64,000 bases of DNA from Labia minor (GCA_963082975.1 OY720348.1:22373146-22437145), one strand, 5' to 3'. Counted from the stretch's first letter, positions 33,766 to 44,691 are shown. Notes: a model not told the origin generated them from the letters alone. Made by a program: numbers and translations.

Positions 33766-34499
33766 AAAGGAAATGCTTTTCCAAAAGTTCACTCATACAT
33801 GGTTTAATATTTCGACTATTATATGATCTCTCTGTATCCCAAAACATAATAGTATACTTAATAGGATTGAAAAGAATATGAACAAGTGATTTGAATGAGT
33901 GGAGAGAGGATAACAAGAAGTTTGTAAATAGAAAAACCAATAGACAACTGTCTGGAGAATAGGTAGACCAAGGTAGAATGACAATTTAAAAGTAGAATAG
34001 AGTCTAATGGGATTAGGAGAATATAGAAATAGGAATGGAAATAATTCTTGATATGAATGGCTGCTACAATTTAGTTGTTACCGATCAAAACCGACAATTG
34101 GGATATTACGGAGGAGTATCACCATAAGTTTTTTAAAGACTTTGATGAGCTTCGACATCAGATTTCTTCAAACCAAACAACAAAATTAATATTGTGTTGA
34201 AAATGCAATTTTGTGCGTTTCATGATTACCGTCTATATATACTGAATAACTCAATAATAATAAATGAAAACTGTTATTTTATGTAGAGAAATGACAAAAC
34301 TATCGAATTTAATAGTTAAGTTAGTTTGTTTGAATTGATACTTCGCATCTTAACCGATTGATGTCGCTGATCAAAATACATGCAAGCACCTATTTTTTGT
34401 TTTAAAAAAAAGAAAGAATTTGTTTCTAAGAAATGAAATGCTCTTCCAAAATTTCTAACATGCATGGTTTAATATTGTAAAAGTTTTTTTTTTTTCTTT
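33766..34499. other. Non-coding DNA
   Basis: No repeats recognised from elsewhere in the window and no coding signal. Confidence 0.5.
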
Positions 34500-34830
34500 T
34501 CTTTTAAAACAAACTAATTTGTGTGCAGGATGTTTGCGCCGGCTTGATAAGCCCGTGTGATTAATGATGGATCAGCCGAGCATGAACTTGACGAGAACCA
34601 GCAAGTTCTTCCTCCAAAAGAACAAGCAAAATGGCGCCAACTGCCATGACGAGCTGTCAATTTCAATTAGATTCTCATTATACCTTTTGCCTAATTATTC
34701 CAGGTAGATACAAAGATTGTTCAAGGATTTTCTAAGGAAACAACGTGACAAACAAACCACTCGCCAAGCCGATCTTTATCAACGAACGAGAAACGCGATC
34801 TCATTCATAATTGTTTTCATTTTGTTGGCA
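34500..34830. other. Unique GC-richer island
   Basis: Contains GCCGGCTTGATAAGCCC (a short hairpin), GATGGATCAGCCGAGCATGA and AATGGCGCCAACTGCCATGA. Non-repetitive, and sharply different from its AT-rich flanks. Candidate conserved non-coding element in the presumed intron. Confidence 0.4.
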
Positions 34831-35589
34831 TTTTACATATATATATACATAAATTGGTGTAAAATATATACATATTTACAATAATAAAATTTTATTCTTA
34901 TTTAAATTACCCTCTGAAATCATTCCATAAGAAATCAAGATCAAATTTTATATCTTAGTTTCTTTATTAATTAACATAAAAATAGAAAATAAAGTGACGT
35001 TCCGTGAAATTCTATAAAATATAAAAATATATTATCCAAGCTCCATTTTTGTTTATTTTATTATTTAAAATGATTTATATAGTTTTTTCTAGTATAATAT
35101 ATTATTTGAGTATTATACTCGTATAAAATAATTTTATTATCTTTAAGTGGTTTCACATGATTTTTGTATTTATCAAATATCATTGTATCCGCTTGATACA
35201 TCGACTATAGAGGCTTGTAAGACCTAAAAATTAATAGAAAGCTATTGTTCCTGAAAATTGAAAGTGGGAGGAAATGGAAGGGGATGAATCCTTAATATAT
35301 ATCAATTTTGCTCGAAGGCTAAAAAGAGGAATTAATATAATATTGCGATAGTTACCTCTTCACTTCTATCGCGCCTTGAAAATTAAGTGGACTGTATTAG
35401 AGGTCTATTTTTAATATATTAAGAATTTGGGATAGAAAAAAGCTCGCTAAATAAAAACTATAATCAACTTTTACAATATTTAATTAAATTAAAATTAGGT
35501 TCAATTAAAAACGGATTAATTATATTTAGGGTCACCTAAATATTTTTATATATCAACTTAAATCTAAATTTTCAATCTAAAATTAATAT
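34831..35589. other. Non-coding AT-rich DNA
   Basis: No gene or recognised element. Confidence 0.55.
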
Positions 35590-36080
35590 AGTTCAAAGTG
35601 TTCATAAGTGCACTTATCTGACCACCGGGAATTGAATTAAATGGGGGTTTACGCTGCCGTTCGCTGCCTGGATGTCTTCTCTGCTGGTTTCGCAATTGAT
35701 CCAACGATCAATTGGCTTTGGACCCTCCTCGAGTTTCCAACAGGATGAATGGACCAGCACGGATCCAAAGGTAGAGATGATCCCCTCAGGAATCACTGGG
35801 TTTGCCCCCTCGGAACAAACTCTGGAGCACAGGACCGGCGGCTGCAATCTGTAGCCTCGTCAACGACCCCAAAAGCACCGCGTTCGAGTTGTAAATTCGA
35901 ACGGGTCGAATATGGCGTCGGTGGGCCAAGGGGCCCCAGTAAGCAGTGGACGAGCAGATAAAAACAACAGACGACAGACAAAGGCAATGGCACTCGGGCG
36001 ACAGGTACAACAGCAGCGGGGCTCCGGAGAGCTCGGCCTGTCTTTTTATATGTAGATAGTAAGGGAGGGGGGTGGTCAAC
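35590..36080. other. Strong GC- and CpG-rich island, origin unknown
   Basis: About 470 bp of the least AT-rich sequence in the window, with many CpGs (GTTCGAGTTGTAAATTCGAA, CGGGTCGAATATGGCGTCGG). A palindrome ATAAGTGCACTTAT lies at 35604-35617. Open frames of 60-99 codons overlap on both strands, as expected from GC content alone, and none shows a domain I recognise. Options: promoter/CpG island of the host gene, an exon, a solo LTR, or foreign DNA. Confidence 0.5.
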
Positions 36081-36368
36081 CTCATGAATTTATGACAATA
36101 ACAATTAAATATTTAAAACTATAAATTAAATTAACTTAAAAATATTAAACTACATTATATAATTAATTAACACTAATATTTATAAATATTAAATTAATTA
36201 CTATTTAAACTTAGTCAGAGGGCGGGAATTCAAATTTATTTGAATTCAGGTTCCATGCGGAAACAATCATTATAAGTTAACTTATAGTATTACTATTTTA
36301 AAAAGAATTTATCGAATAAAGCATAATAGAAAATGTATAATTATTAATTAACTGAGTATATATATCAC

Positions 36369-36529
36369 CAGGGCCGTCCTAAGATTTTCGGCGCCCGTGG
36401 GCTCCTAAAATTTTGCGCCCCTTTTCATAAGAAATTACATATAATGGTTAGTAAAAATATATAAACCAATAAAAAATGCCGCCCCCAGAGGGCTATAGCC
36501 CAATTAGCCCTGTGGTTAGGGCGGCCCTG
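36369..36529. mobile_element. Short hAT MITE (161 bp)
   Basis: Left end CAGGGCCGTCCTAAG; right end CAGGGCCGCCCTAACC on the other strand. Flanking octamers TATATCAC (36361-36368) and CATATCAC (36530-36537) match at 7 of 8 positions. GGCGCCC and GCGCCCC blocks sit near the ends. No coding capacity. Confidence 0.85.
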
Positions 36530-36579
36530 CATATCACATGACTAAATAAGTAGCATGACATCAACTCGCATTCGCAGAG

Positions 36580-36736
36580 AAAACAGGGGCGCCGTAAATT
36601 AAGGGGCGCCATAAACGTAAAGATGAGGAATTTTTAAATATACATAAACTAAAAATGAAATCTAGATTTTAATAACTAGGCCTTAGGCGCTAATTGGTTT
36701 ATAACCCAAGTCACCAAAATATGATAAGAACGGCCT

Positions 36737-36745
<9 letters not shown>
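36580..36745. mobile_element. Possible hAT-like MITE
   Basis: CAGGGGCGCCGTAAATT at the left and AAGAACGGCCTTG at the right look like eroded CAGGG/CCTTG hAT ends. No target duplication was recognised. It sits about 50 bp from the clearer MITE at 36369-36529. Confidence 0.35.
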
Positions 36746-36769
<24 letters not shown>

Positions 36770-37617
36770 ACATTAAAATCTTATTTGTTCTGATTTGTTT
36801 GCAAATAGTATATATAGTATTACATATTATAAAAACAAATATATTTTTATTAATAAAAACATTTAAATATCATTGTATAAAATCAAATTGCAAAATTCTC
36901 AAATGTGTAATTGTTTCTGTTCGGTCAGCATGGATGCATTTCTACGCCACAAGATAAAACATAATTATCATTATTAAAAAAATTAAGAACATATTCTTTG
37001 TCACTTGTTCATGAATGATTGCATATAAATAATCTTTCACCTATAAAATATAAAGAAGCCAGCCGATTCCTTTAATATTATATATAATGCATATAATAAA
37101 AAATGAAAATCATCCTTTTTGAGTTTTTATCTAAATTACTTACTAATGTTGGGGTAATTTTAATGGATCTTCATTTTTATTATTATAAATATATTAACAA
37201 CATTAATATTTTTATAAAGATGTTAGTACATAAATCGATTTTTTAAATCGGATTCTATCCCCTCAATTTTGTTCTTTATCACCTGAATAAATTTACAACG
37301 CTTCAATAAATATAATATTATTATTAACAAATCGTAAGAATAAGCCCCACCACCCACTCCCCCTCGATTAGAGTCGTTAAAATTAAACAACTCCCTTTTA
37401 ACTACATGCAATGTTTTCTATCAGATTATTTGATTAAAATAGTAGGGGAGTCCTGACTCCCTACTAAATGACAAGTTCACTTTCAAATAGAAACGTTTTC
37501 ATTATTATTATTTTTATTATTAAAATAGAAATATTTATTTTTATTTGTTTTATTTTTAGAGTTAAATATCAATTTGCACCTTAGAGGAAAGAAATTTTTA
37601 AACTCAATAATATTTTA
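36746..37617. other. Non-coding AT-rich DNA
   Basis: (AT)n at 36738-36766; otherwise no gene or recognised element. Confidence 0.55.
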
Positions 37618-37624
37618 AATGAAG

Positions 37625-37850
37625 GCACCACCGGGTGAGAGGTAGCGTAGCTGGCTCACATTCTCGTGGTCCTTGGTTTGAGTCCCGGGCCAGCAAGAGA
37701 ATTTCTCTAGCTGGGGTCTATGGGACGGAGTCAACCCAGCCTCCGGGGTCAAAATTGAAAAGCTACTTGATAAAAAGTAGCGCCTCCGATCAAGAAAATC
37801 AAGATAAAAGTTGATAGGATCCTCTCTAACGTAGGATGTACAAATATTTT
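37625..37850 (+). mobile_element. SINE family B, copy 3
   Basis: Plus-strand copy. The tRNA-like head has A box GTAGCGTAGCTGG and B box TTGGTTTGAGTCCCGG. The body has CTATGGGACGGAGTCAACCC and AGCTACTTGAT..AAGTAGCGCC. It is the best copy for reading the promoter boxes. Confidence 0.8.
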
Positions 37851-37879
37851 AAATTAACTTACCAAACATATTGATTAAT

Positions 37880-38325
37880 TACCTGGTTCACCGAGCCGCC
37901 GCTCGGTCATTAAAAAAAAATATTCCTTATTATCGGGTTTGGCTGGCAATATTAATAACTGGTTCACCGAGCCACCGTTCAAATAATTTAAGAGAACATA
38001 AAATAGTCATAAAACATATACACCTTAAACGTATGTATTAATGCTCTGAAAGACAGAAAAGTATGACCTGTTGATGTAACAATATATCTTTCATAATTTG
38101 ATTAAATATAATATATTTTGTATATAAGGAAGCGTTAGCTGACGTTGTTGTTGACGTCATATAAATTTAATTTGAGAAAAACTAATGAAAATGATTTTTC
38201 TCGAGGCTGAAACCAATACAGATGGATTTTTCTTTATAAAAAGAGTGCGGTTTAAGATTTAAAAATACAAATATAACTATATACAATTTTTTTGTTAGTG
38301 TAATAAAATAAGATATATTATATTT
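37880..38325 (-). mobile_element. Family Q, near full length, with terminal hairpin
   Basis: On plus it begins ACCTGGTTCACCGAGC then CGCC then GCTCGGT, a 7-bp hairpin. It then carries AACATATACACCTTAAACGT, GAAAGACAGAAAAGTATGAC, the TTCTCGAGGCTGAAACCAAT block, and ends TTGTTAGTGTAATAAAATAAG. A second partial copy of the terminal motif at about 37960 shows a local duplication. Confidence 0.7.
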
Positions 38326-39345
38326 ATCGAATCATTTAAGAAATAATTAGTAAATTTTTTACAATCATCTTATTAATTATATTACAAATGAATGGCATAT
38401 ATCTCCATTTGTAGTTTATGGAACCAGATTTTTCATTTCTGTATTCGTATATTGTCACTTGATTTCAAAATTTATAAATGAATTGTCAATTTAATGATAG
38501 GTCATTCATTGTTTGTTATACCTAGATGGAAAGCCACAAAAATAAATAAACCATTGAACAAATAATTGATATGATTAAATAATGAAAATAAGTCTCTGAA
38601 ATTCAATCGAATCCAAATGTTTTATTTATTCAAAACTCTTTTTATGCCAATTGATCATTTACATTATCATATTTATTTATGTAAAATTATTATCATCCTC
38701 TCTGAACTTAATAATAACACACATTGATATACAAGAAATAAATAAATAAATAAAATATGATTAAATGCAATGCATGATTGATTTCAAATAAAAAAAAAAA
38801 AGTTGTAATATCTTAGATCACATCAAATGTTTATTAAACTACTAACGAGGGCAAATATTTATACATTTGAATTGCAACCAACCAACTCTATGGATTTTTC
38901 AATTAAATAATCCTTGACCGAAAACAAAATTAAAATTAAGTTTCAACTGAAAATTAGAATCTCTTAACAGCCAAGCTCTTATATTTTTTTTTCTTTCAAT
39001 TTCCCATTTAAATAATTCTTCCCTCTTTTTTTTTTTTTTTAACTTTATTTAAATCCGTTTCGGACTTTTTGGACTTTGTGCCTGGACTCACTGACACTTG
39101 TTGTCCCTTCCGTTTCTAAAATAACTTTCATATTATTTAATTAATTTTGGAGATAGGACTTTTTCTTTTCTAAAATATCGATTTATCCTGTTATTTTTAA
39201 GCTTTTTTTTTCATAAAAGATGTCTTTGAAATTCAGAATTAAAATTATTTTTTTTATTAGGGTATGTGACATTGCCAGATCATATAATACCTACTCTTCA
39301 TGTTAAGAAAGAGTTTTCATAGATTAATATATGTAGTAAGTACCT
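38326..39345. other. Non-coding AT-rich DNA
   Basis: No gene or recognised element. Confidence 0.55.
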
Positions 39346-39890
39346 GGTTCACCGAGCTTTAAAAAAATTATTCTTTATGAACAATGAATATTAAAGATTA
39401 AGATTATTATTTAAAATAAATAAACGATTCAATATATGAAACAATTTCAAATAATTTAAAAGAACATAAATTAAAAAAAAATAACCATAAAACATACAGC
39501 CCTTAAATTTACATATTAATGCACTGTAAGAAAGAAAAGTATGGCCTGTGGATTTAACATAATATATATTTCGTAATTTGATTAAAAATAGTCTTAAAGT
39601 AAATATTTTTAATTTTAATTTATTTATAATATTTTGTATTTAAGGAAGCGCTGTTCGGTGCCATTTTGTTTATTATTATAATTCTTATTTTAAATTAAGA
39701 ACAAACTAACTAGCAAAGATGATTTTTCCGAGGCTGGAACCAATACAGATCGATTTTTCTTTATAAATATTATCTATGGTCTGAATTTCAAAAAAATCCT
39801 TCGATTGGTTTAATATTTCAAAAATACATATATATATATATATACAATTTTTGTTGGTGTAATAAGATAAGATATATACATATATATATA
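39346..39890 (-). mobile_element. Family Q, full length
   Basis: From TACCTGGTTCACCGAGC to TTGTTGGTGTAATAAGATAAG (plus strand), about 540 bp. It carries the GAAAGAAAAGTATGGCCTGT and TTTCCGAGGCTGGAACCAAT blocks. The terminal hairpin found at 37880 is reduced here. Used to order the partial Q copies. No open reading frame. Confidence 0.7.
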
Positions 39891-39916
39891 TTCAAATAAT
39901 ATTTATATCTTCCAGC

Positions 39917-40100
39917 AGAGGTTCCCAATCTTTTCCGGTTTCAGGCTCCCTAAATAATCGGATTTTTTCCCTGGCACCCTCAATACATCAGATTTTTTTC
40001 TAAATTTTTAACTTTCTTGAAAAATTAGAAAATTTACCCATTTAACAGCTAAAAATTAAAAACTTATACTTCTAGGAATAATATAAAAGATCTAATTTCA
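39917..40100. mobile_element. hAT-like left end
   Basis: CAGAGGTTCCCAATCTTTTC is a typical hAT-class terminus; CCTGGCACCCTCAATACATC follows. The other end is not recognisable. Confidence 0.4.
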
Positions 40101-40105
40101 ACTGA

Positions 40106-40165
40106 ACTTTCGCAGAATGTACCGGAATTAATTTTTTAACACGTTGACTGACAATCACACGCAGA
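40106..40165 (+). mobile_element. HINE-1 copy K, small fragment
   Basis: GTACCGGAATTAATTTTTTA, ACACGTTGACTGACAATCAC: only the segment just before the GC-rich subterminal part of the family. Confidence 0.7.
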
Positions 40166-40589
40166 AAATTTACAAAAATTCATCTATTCATCTTATACAA
40201 ATTTATGATTAATTATTATAAAATATCATCCAAATCAAATGAATCAACATAATTTTAAATATATATGATATTAGTACATTAATATAATAAAATTTATTTT
40301 ATTTTTTATAAATTATGTATCTATTATTTTTATATTTAATTAAAAAAAAATATGAAAAATATTTGTTGGTTGATACTACCTATCCTTGAATCTTAAAAGA
40401 TAAAATATATAAATTAGCAATAGATAATTGAGAGATCAAATGGAAAAGCTAAAGTATAACCTGAAAAGATATTAAATAAGTAGATTAATAGACAAAAAGA
40501 TTGAAAAATAATTAGAATAGACAAAAAACAATTATAATTTAATTTTTAAGTAAAAAATAATTATTATTTCTCAAAAATATAAAAAATAA

Positions 40590-41578
40590 TATAAAAACTT
40601 ATAACTATTCGAAAGATTTTGACGGGTAACGGGGTAGTCTCTTCTCTATGATCCCAATAGAAAAGATTTCTACTTCAGGGAGTAGCGTCCCTGCCCTCAC
40701 GTGAGCTCATGTCTCTTTCATCCGACTCCTTTCCATCCTATTCCCTTACTCTTACTCTCCCTCCCCCCTCCCTGATCATTCAAAAAATCAAATTTATTTG
40801 GATGAAGGAGAATACCTAGCATAGAATCATTAAAAAGAAAAAAAATTGAAATCTTGTCTCTTATAGGAGACTCTCTAAGAGTCTCCTATATATATTTGAC
40901 TTAACCCCCCTTCGGGGGGTTAAGTCAAATATATCCAGATTACGTCAATTCTTCGACTAGCAAAACCCGGTAAATTACCAGTGAGACATTTGTTATAAGT
41001 GCCTCTGAGGGACCCACCTCTCCAACGTTTCACACTAGTAAAAAATTTGGAACTCATATTTATAGTACTCTTTGGAAAATTAGAAAAAACACATCTATTC
41101 AAGGTTTTTCAGTTTATTAAAATTTTTAACTAAATCTTGTAAATTGTGACCCTAGACAATCAATTGAACAGAATTTTAGGCAGATTCTAAATAAAATTGA
41201 TTTTTAGTATCATTAAATCGAAAATTTTAATTAATTTTAATATCGGTTTATTTTTACAGTTCAAAAAAAATATTGCCTTATAACAACAGGTAAAACCTAT
41301 ACGAATAGATTCATTATGAAACGAAGATTCATTTTCACTAGTGTTATATAATTTTACGGTGCTTCGTTAATTAAATATTAATTATTGAATTTTGACAGAT
41401 TGAAAAGATTCGCTGCCATGTTGATTGGGCGCCATGCCAATGCTTTGCTTATCCGTGACCTTGAAGGGGACGATTGCATAGCAATCTCTTGCTTACCCCA
41501 ATGGACGAAATTCAACTCCTTTTGGCTTTATTTCCCTAATACACGCTTGCTATATACTCTACCTTAATTTTACATATT
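40590..41578 (+). repeat. Dispersed repeat R, copy 2
   Basis: Near-identical to 26340-27347, with the same landmarks and the two-hairpin module at 40862-40934. A 60-codon frame is open at 41385-41567 but interrupted by an insertion in copy 1. No known domain. The right flank is a family Q fragment, whereas copy 1 has Q sequence on its left, so the homology is limited to R itself. Confidence 0.75.
40862..40934. other. Tandem hairpin pair in repeat R copy 2
   Basis: Hairpin 1: 40862-40874 with 40878-40890 (13 bp, loop CTA), two pairs longer than in copy 1. Hairpin 2: 40890-40910 with 40914-40934, 21 perfect pairs with a TTC loop. C40900-G40924 replaces the A-T pair of copy 1. Confidence 0.8.
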
Positions 41579-41599
41579 CTCACTATTTTTGTTTATTTA

Positions 41600-41715
41600 T
41601 ACTGGCCATACTTTTCTGTCTTTCAGTGCATTAATACGTACGTTTAAGGGCTGTATGTTTTATCAATATTTTTTTTAAATTTATTTTCTTTTAAATTATT
41701 TGAAATTGATATATA
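41600..41715 (+). mobile_element. Family Q fragment
   Basis: CTGGCCATACTTTTCTGTCT, TGCATTAATACGTACG and AAGGGCTGTATGTTTTATC match the middle of Q (compare 7400-7480). Confidence 0.6.
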
Positions 41716-41743
41716 TATATTTTGTCGTTAATCAATTAGTTAA

Positions 41744-41933
41744 TTTTTTAACTGCCAATCACGCGCCAGCATGTTTCGTGGTGCCATCAACAAAGAGCCA
41801 AACAGGCGCTGATTTAATAAATATTATTTTTTAATTTTAATTTATAATTTAATTAATTAAATTTAATTAAATATAATATATGTGTTAATTAACCAAATTC
41901 ATATTGCGAGATAGTCGAGAGGAGACACTCCAG
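41744..41933 (+). mobile_element. HINE-1 copy L, 3' third
   Basis: From TAACTGCCAATCACGCGCC to GCGAGATAGTCGAGAG then GAGACACTCCAG, followed by ATTTTTAATA. The 5' two thirds are missing. Confidence 0.85.
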
Positions 41934-41974
41934 ATTTTTAATATATTAATATGTTCTATAAATAATTTCTTGTT

Positions 41975-42021
<47 letters not shown>

Positions 42022-42268
42022 ACATTCAGAATGATGTGTTTTTGTTAGAAGAAAGTACTCCACTTCATCCCCCTGACAATAAAATTAAAACCATAGTTAT
42101 ATAATTATAAAGTGATAAAATGACCAAAAATTGGCTATAATCTCTAATTCAGCATTGATTATGTTTTAATTCGCCTTTTTTTTATTTTAAAATATTCCCT
42201 CCTACACCCCCGCCTCATAATTTGGATCATGACAATGTCCTATATTAACTACGTTATTTTCTTTGCAG

Positions 42269-42372
42269 ATTTGCCGAAATTCGGTGAACCGATCACAAAC
42301 GTGACTGTCCCGGTGGGCCGCGAGGTGATCCTCTCGTGCATCGTCAACGATCTCTCTACTTATAAGGTCGGT
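42269..42372 (+). CDS. Internal exon, DIP/lachesin-like Ig-domain protein (partial)
   Basis: The only convincing host exon. It encodes 35 residues (with one base from the previous exon): DLPKFGEPITNVTVPVGREV then ILSCIVNDLSTYKVG. This is the start of the first immunoglobulin domain of the DIP/lachesin-like family. PxF.xxIxNVTVPVGREVxLxC gives strands A and B with the first Ig cysteine, and NDLSTYKV leads to the tryptophan expected in the next exon. NVT is a potential glycosylation site. The acceptor is preceded by TATTAAC and TTATTTTCTTTGCAG. The donor GTAAGC at 42373 keeps frame; an alternative GTCGGT at 42367 would end after TYK. Family members are GPI-anchored or secreted neuronal adhesion proteins that, for DIPs, bind Dpr partners. 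The exact paralogue cannot be told from one exon. Confidence 0.85.
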
Positions 42373-43194
42373 GTAAGCAAGAAAACAAAAACAAAAGTTA
42401 ATGAGGCTAGAAATAAATGTGCTAAAATGTCAAATAAGTAAAATTGCCAGCTGTCAACGGCGCGCTGATCCCCTAAAACTTGAATGCTCAACACAAAAAA
42501 GGGGGAGGCTGAATAAAAACCGTTATTAAAATCATTAAGCGGAATAATTGCTGTTTGATAATTGGTTAGTCATGCAGACGCAAATGCGCATAATCAGGCT
42601 TTCTGTAGAGTGATTGACCATTTTCTAATTAAAAAATTGAGGTGGACTAATACTAATTGACCATGAACAATAAAAGTCAATTACCTCGAAATAAATACAT
42701 CATTAATTGTTTTACCTGTTCTGTTAGATTAAAACAAATTTTAATAATCTTTGACATTGAAATTGGTCCAAGAATGGGTAAACATTTCGAATTGTAAATT
42801 ACAAAGATTAGGTTAATGGGATCAAACGATTTTTTTTTTCCCTAACGGGTAGAAGGAAGGACAATATAAACAAAGAACGGACATAAAGCCACTCCAAAAA
42901 GGTTTTAACTCTTCTTTTTCTCCCCTTTGATCAATATACCTATACTTTCTTCAAATGATTTCGTTTTTAAAAATCAATATACACGCAATTAATTTTCTTA
43001 AAAGTCTTCAATTTTATTTATTTTTCATTTTTATTTTCTCAACGCCCCACTACATATTCCGTCAATGTAGCATCAATCAGAATACAAATCAGAAAATATT
43101 ATAATTAAACATTTATAATTTTAAACGTTTTTTTAACACACATTTAATATACAGATTAAACCGAAATGCAGAGTTGTTAAAATAATATTATACA
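42373..43194. other. Intron flank, possibly conserved non-coding
   Basis: Follows the exon. The stretch 42450-42720 is unique and rich in ATTA/TAATTG-type homeodomain-like motifs (TGATAATTGGTTAGTCATGC, CTAATACTAATTGACC). This may be regulatory but was not tested. No further exon seen. Confidence 0.35.
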
Positions 43195-43705
43195 TATGAG
43201 GGTAGGTCACTAAGTCCTTGACTTTTTCAATTTCCCGCCTGTTAAATGAATGGCAACACTCCTCCTATCAGCAGGCAACTATCAGCTGACTCCTGTCGAA
43301 ATTTGAATCAACTGAATCTTTTAGCTTTTGTTTGACATCTATATTAATATCAGGCTACCTCATGATTGGAGAAGAAAGTGAGAAAAAGTGAATTTCCATA
43401 AAAATCCATGAATAGAGATACGAATTGCTCCCTCATCCGCCCTATTCACCGGATTTAGCCCAGAATGACTATTTCTTGTTTCCAAACCTGAAGAAATGCC
43501 TCAGCGGAAAGAGATTTGATTCCAACGATGAAATCATTTCACAAACAAATCTATTTTGATGTCCTCGACAAATCTTATTTGTTGGAAGGGATAACAAAAT
43601 TGGAGAAACGTTGGACGAAGTGTATCGAGCTTAAAAGGGACTACGTCGATAAATAAAATAATTATTTTATCTCAAAAGTCACGGGCTTATTGACCTGCCC
43701 TCGTA
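43195..43705 (+). mobile_element. Internally deleted mariner, copy 1
   Basis: TA-flanked, with inverted ends GAGGGTAGGTCACTAAGTCC and GAGGGCAGGTCAATAAGCCC (other strand). The 5' leader reaches the first transposase codons (a KSEFP-like stretch near 43385), then joins directly to the C-terminal part: PPYSPDLAQNDYFLF, holding the third catalytic aspartate of the mariner D,D34D triad, and a KLEKRWTKCIELKG tail. The two upstream catalytic aspartates are deleted, so it cannot transpose by itself. Confidence 0.85.
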
Positions 43706-44691
43706 TTTAATTTTCAAGAACGGATTTATATAGAAGACACTTTGAACATTTGCAAAATTAAGGGAAGTTGTGTGACAAGATATATAAATTAGTTATAGAA
43801 AATAAGTATGAATTATATTGTTCTAACAACACCAGTGATGTTTTGGTAAAATAAGAAGTAAGGTAACGCATAATGGGAGCAAAAAAAGTCCTATTTTTTC
43901 AGCAAACTAATTTTTTCCATATAAGTTTTTATTTTTTCTTATTCCTACTATACAAAAAAAAATAAATTCTAACAGTAGATTTAAGTGGGAGTTGTCGGGA
44001 CATGAAAAAGTACTGGGATGCGTTCCGGTTCTGAAAAAAGGTAAGGGAACGTCGTTCCCCCGCGTTCCCCTCTCAATACACCACTGAACAACACTGCATT
44101 TTCGGATAACTATTGTAAGCCGGGCCTTATATTACCTTTTGTAAATATATTATATTTTTTATATAGTCAATTTATTGTTCACTTTATAAATTCCAACTTC
44201 TATCAATTTAATTTAAAAATTTGAAAATATTTTTTCATCAAAAAAAAAAAAATAAAAAAATGACAGATTATAGATTTGGTTCAGTTCTGTTCTCTCTTTT
44301 GTAAGGTATAATAATATTTTTCAAACAAAAGGTTTTTTTTTTAAAGAATTATGGGGTTAAAATATGTTCATCCTTTCCTTTGAGATAACGTCTCTAAGAT
44401 CATATCTCATGTATTCTTCAAGATATTTTATAACATAATATAATTCGTAAAATCTTACAACGTTCCTTTGCTATTTCGAAATCGATAAAGAGAAGAATGC
44501 ATTTTAATGTTAAAATTTATCTCTCGAATAATATTCTAATTTTAGAGCTTGATAAGAAAATTTTTAACCAGTTATATCATTTATATATATATTTTTATAA
44601 GTATTTCAAAAATATTTAATGTAACTCTTGCCATAACATCATATTTTTATACAATTTCGATGATATCTTAACAAAACTAAAGATATGTGGC
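43706..44691. other. Non-coding DNA
   Basis: No gene recognised. A slightly less AT-rich patch at 43990-44130 has a GTTCCCC..GTTCCCC repeat, without a known family. Confidence 0.5.

Noticed and set aside
35614..36085. Five overlapping open frames as proteins
   Set aside because: All overlap on both strands in a GC-rich block where stop codons are rare. No recognisable domain.
41385..41567. 60-codon frame in repeat R copy 2
   Set aside because: The matching region of copy 1 has an insertion that breaks the frame, so no coding constraint is evident.
42229..42268. ATG upstream of the Ig exon as a start
   Set aside because: These codons lie in the branch point and polypyrimidine tract before the CAG acceptor. 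Homology to the Ig family starts only after it.
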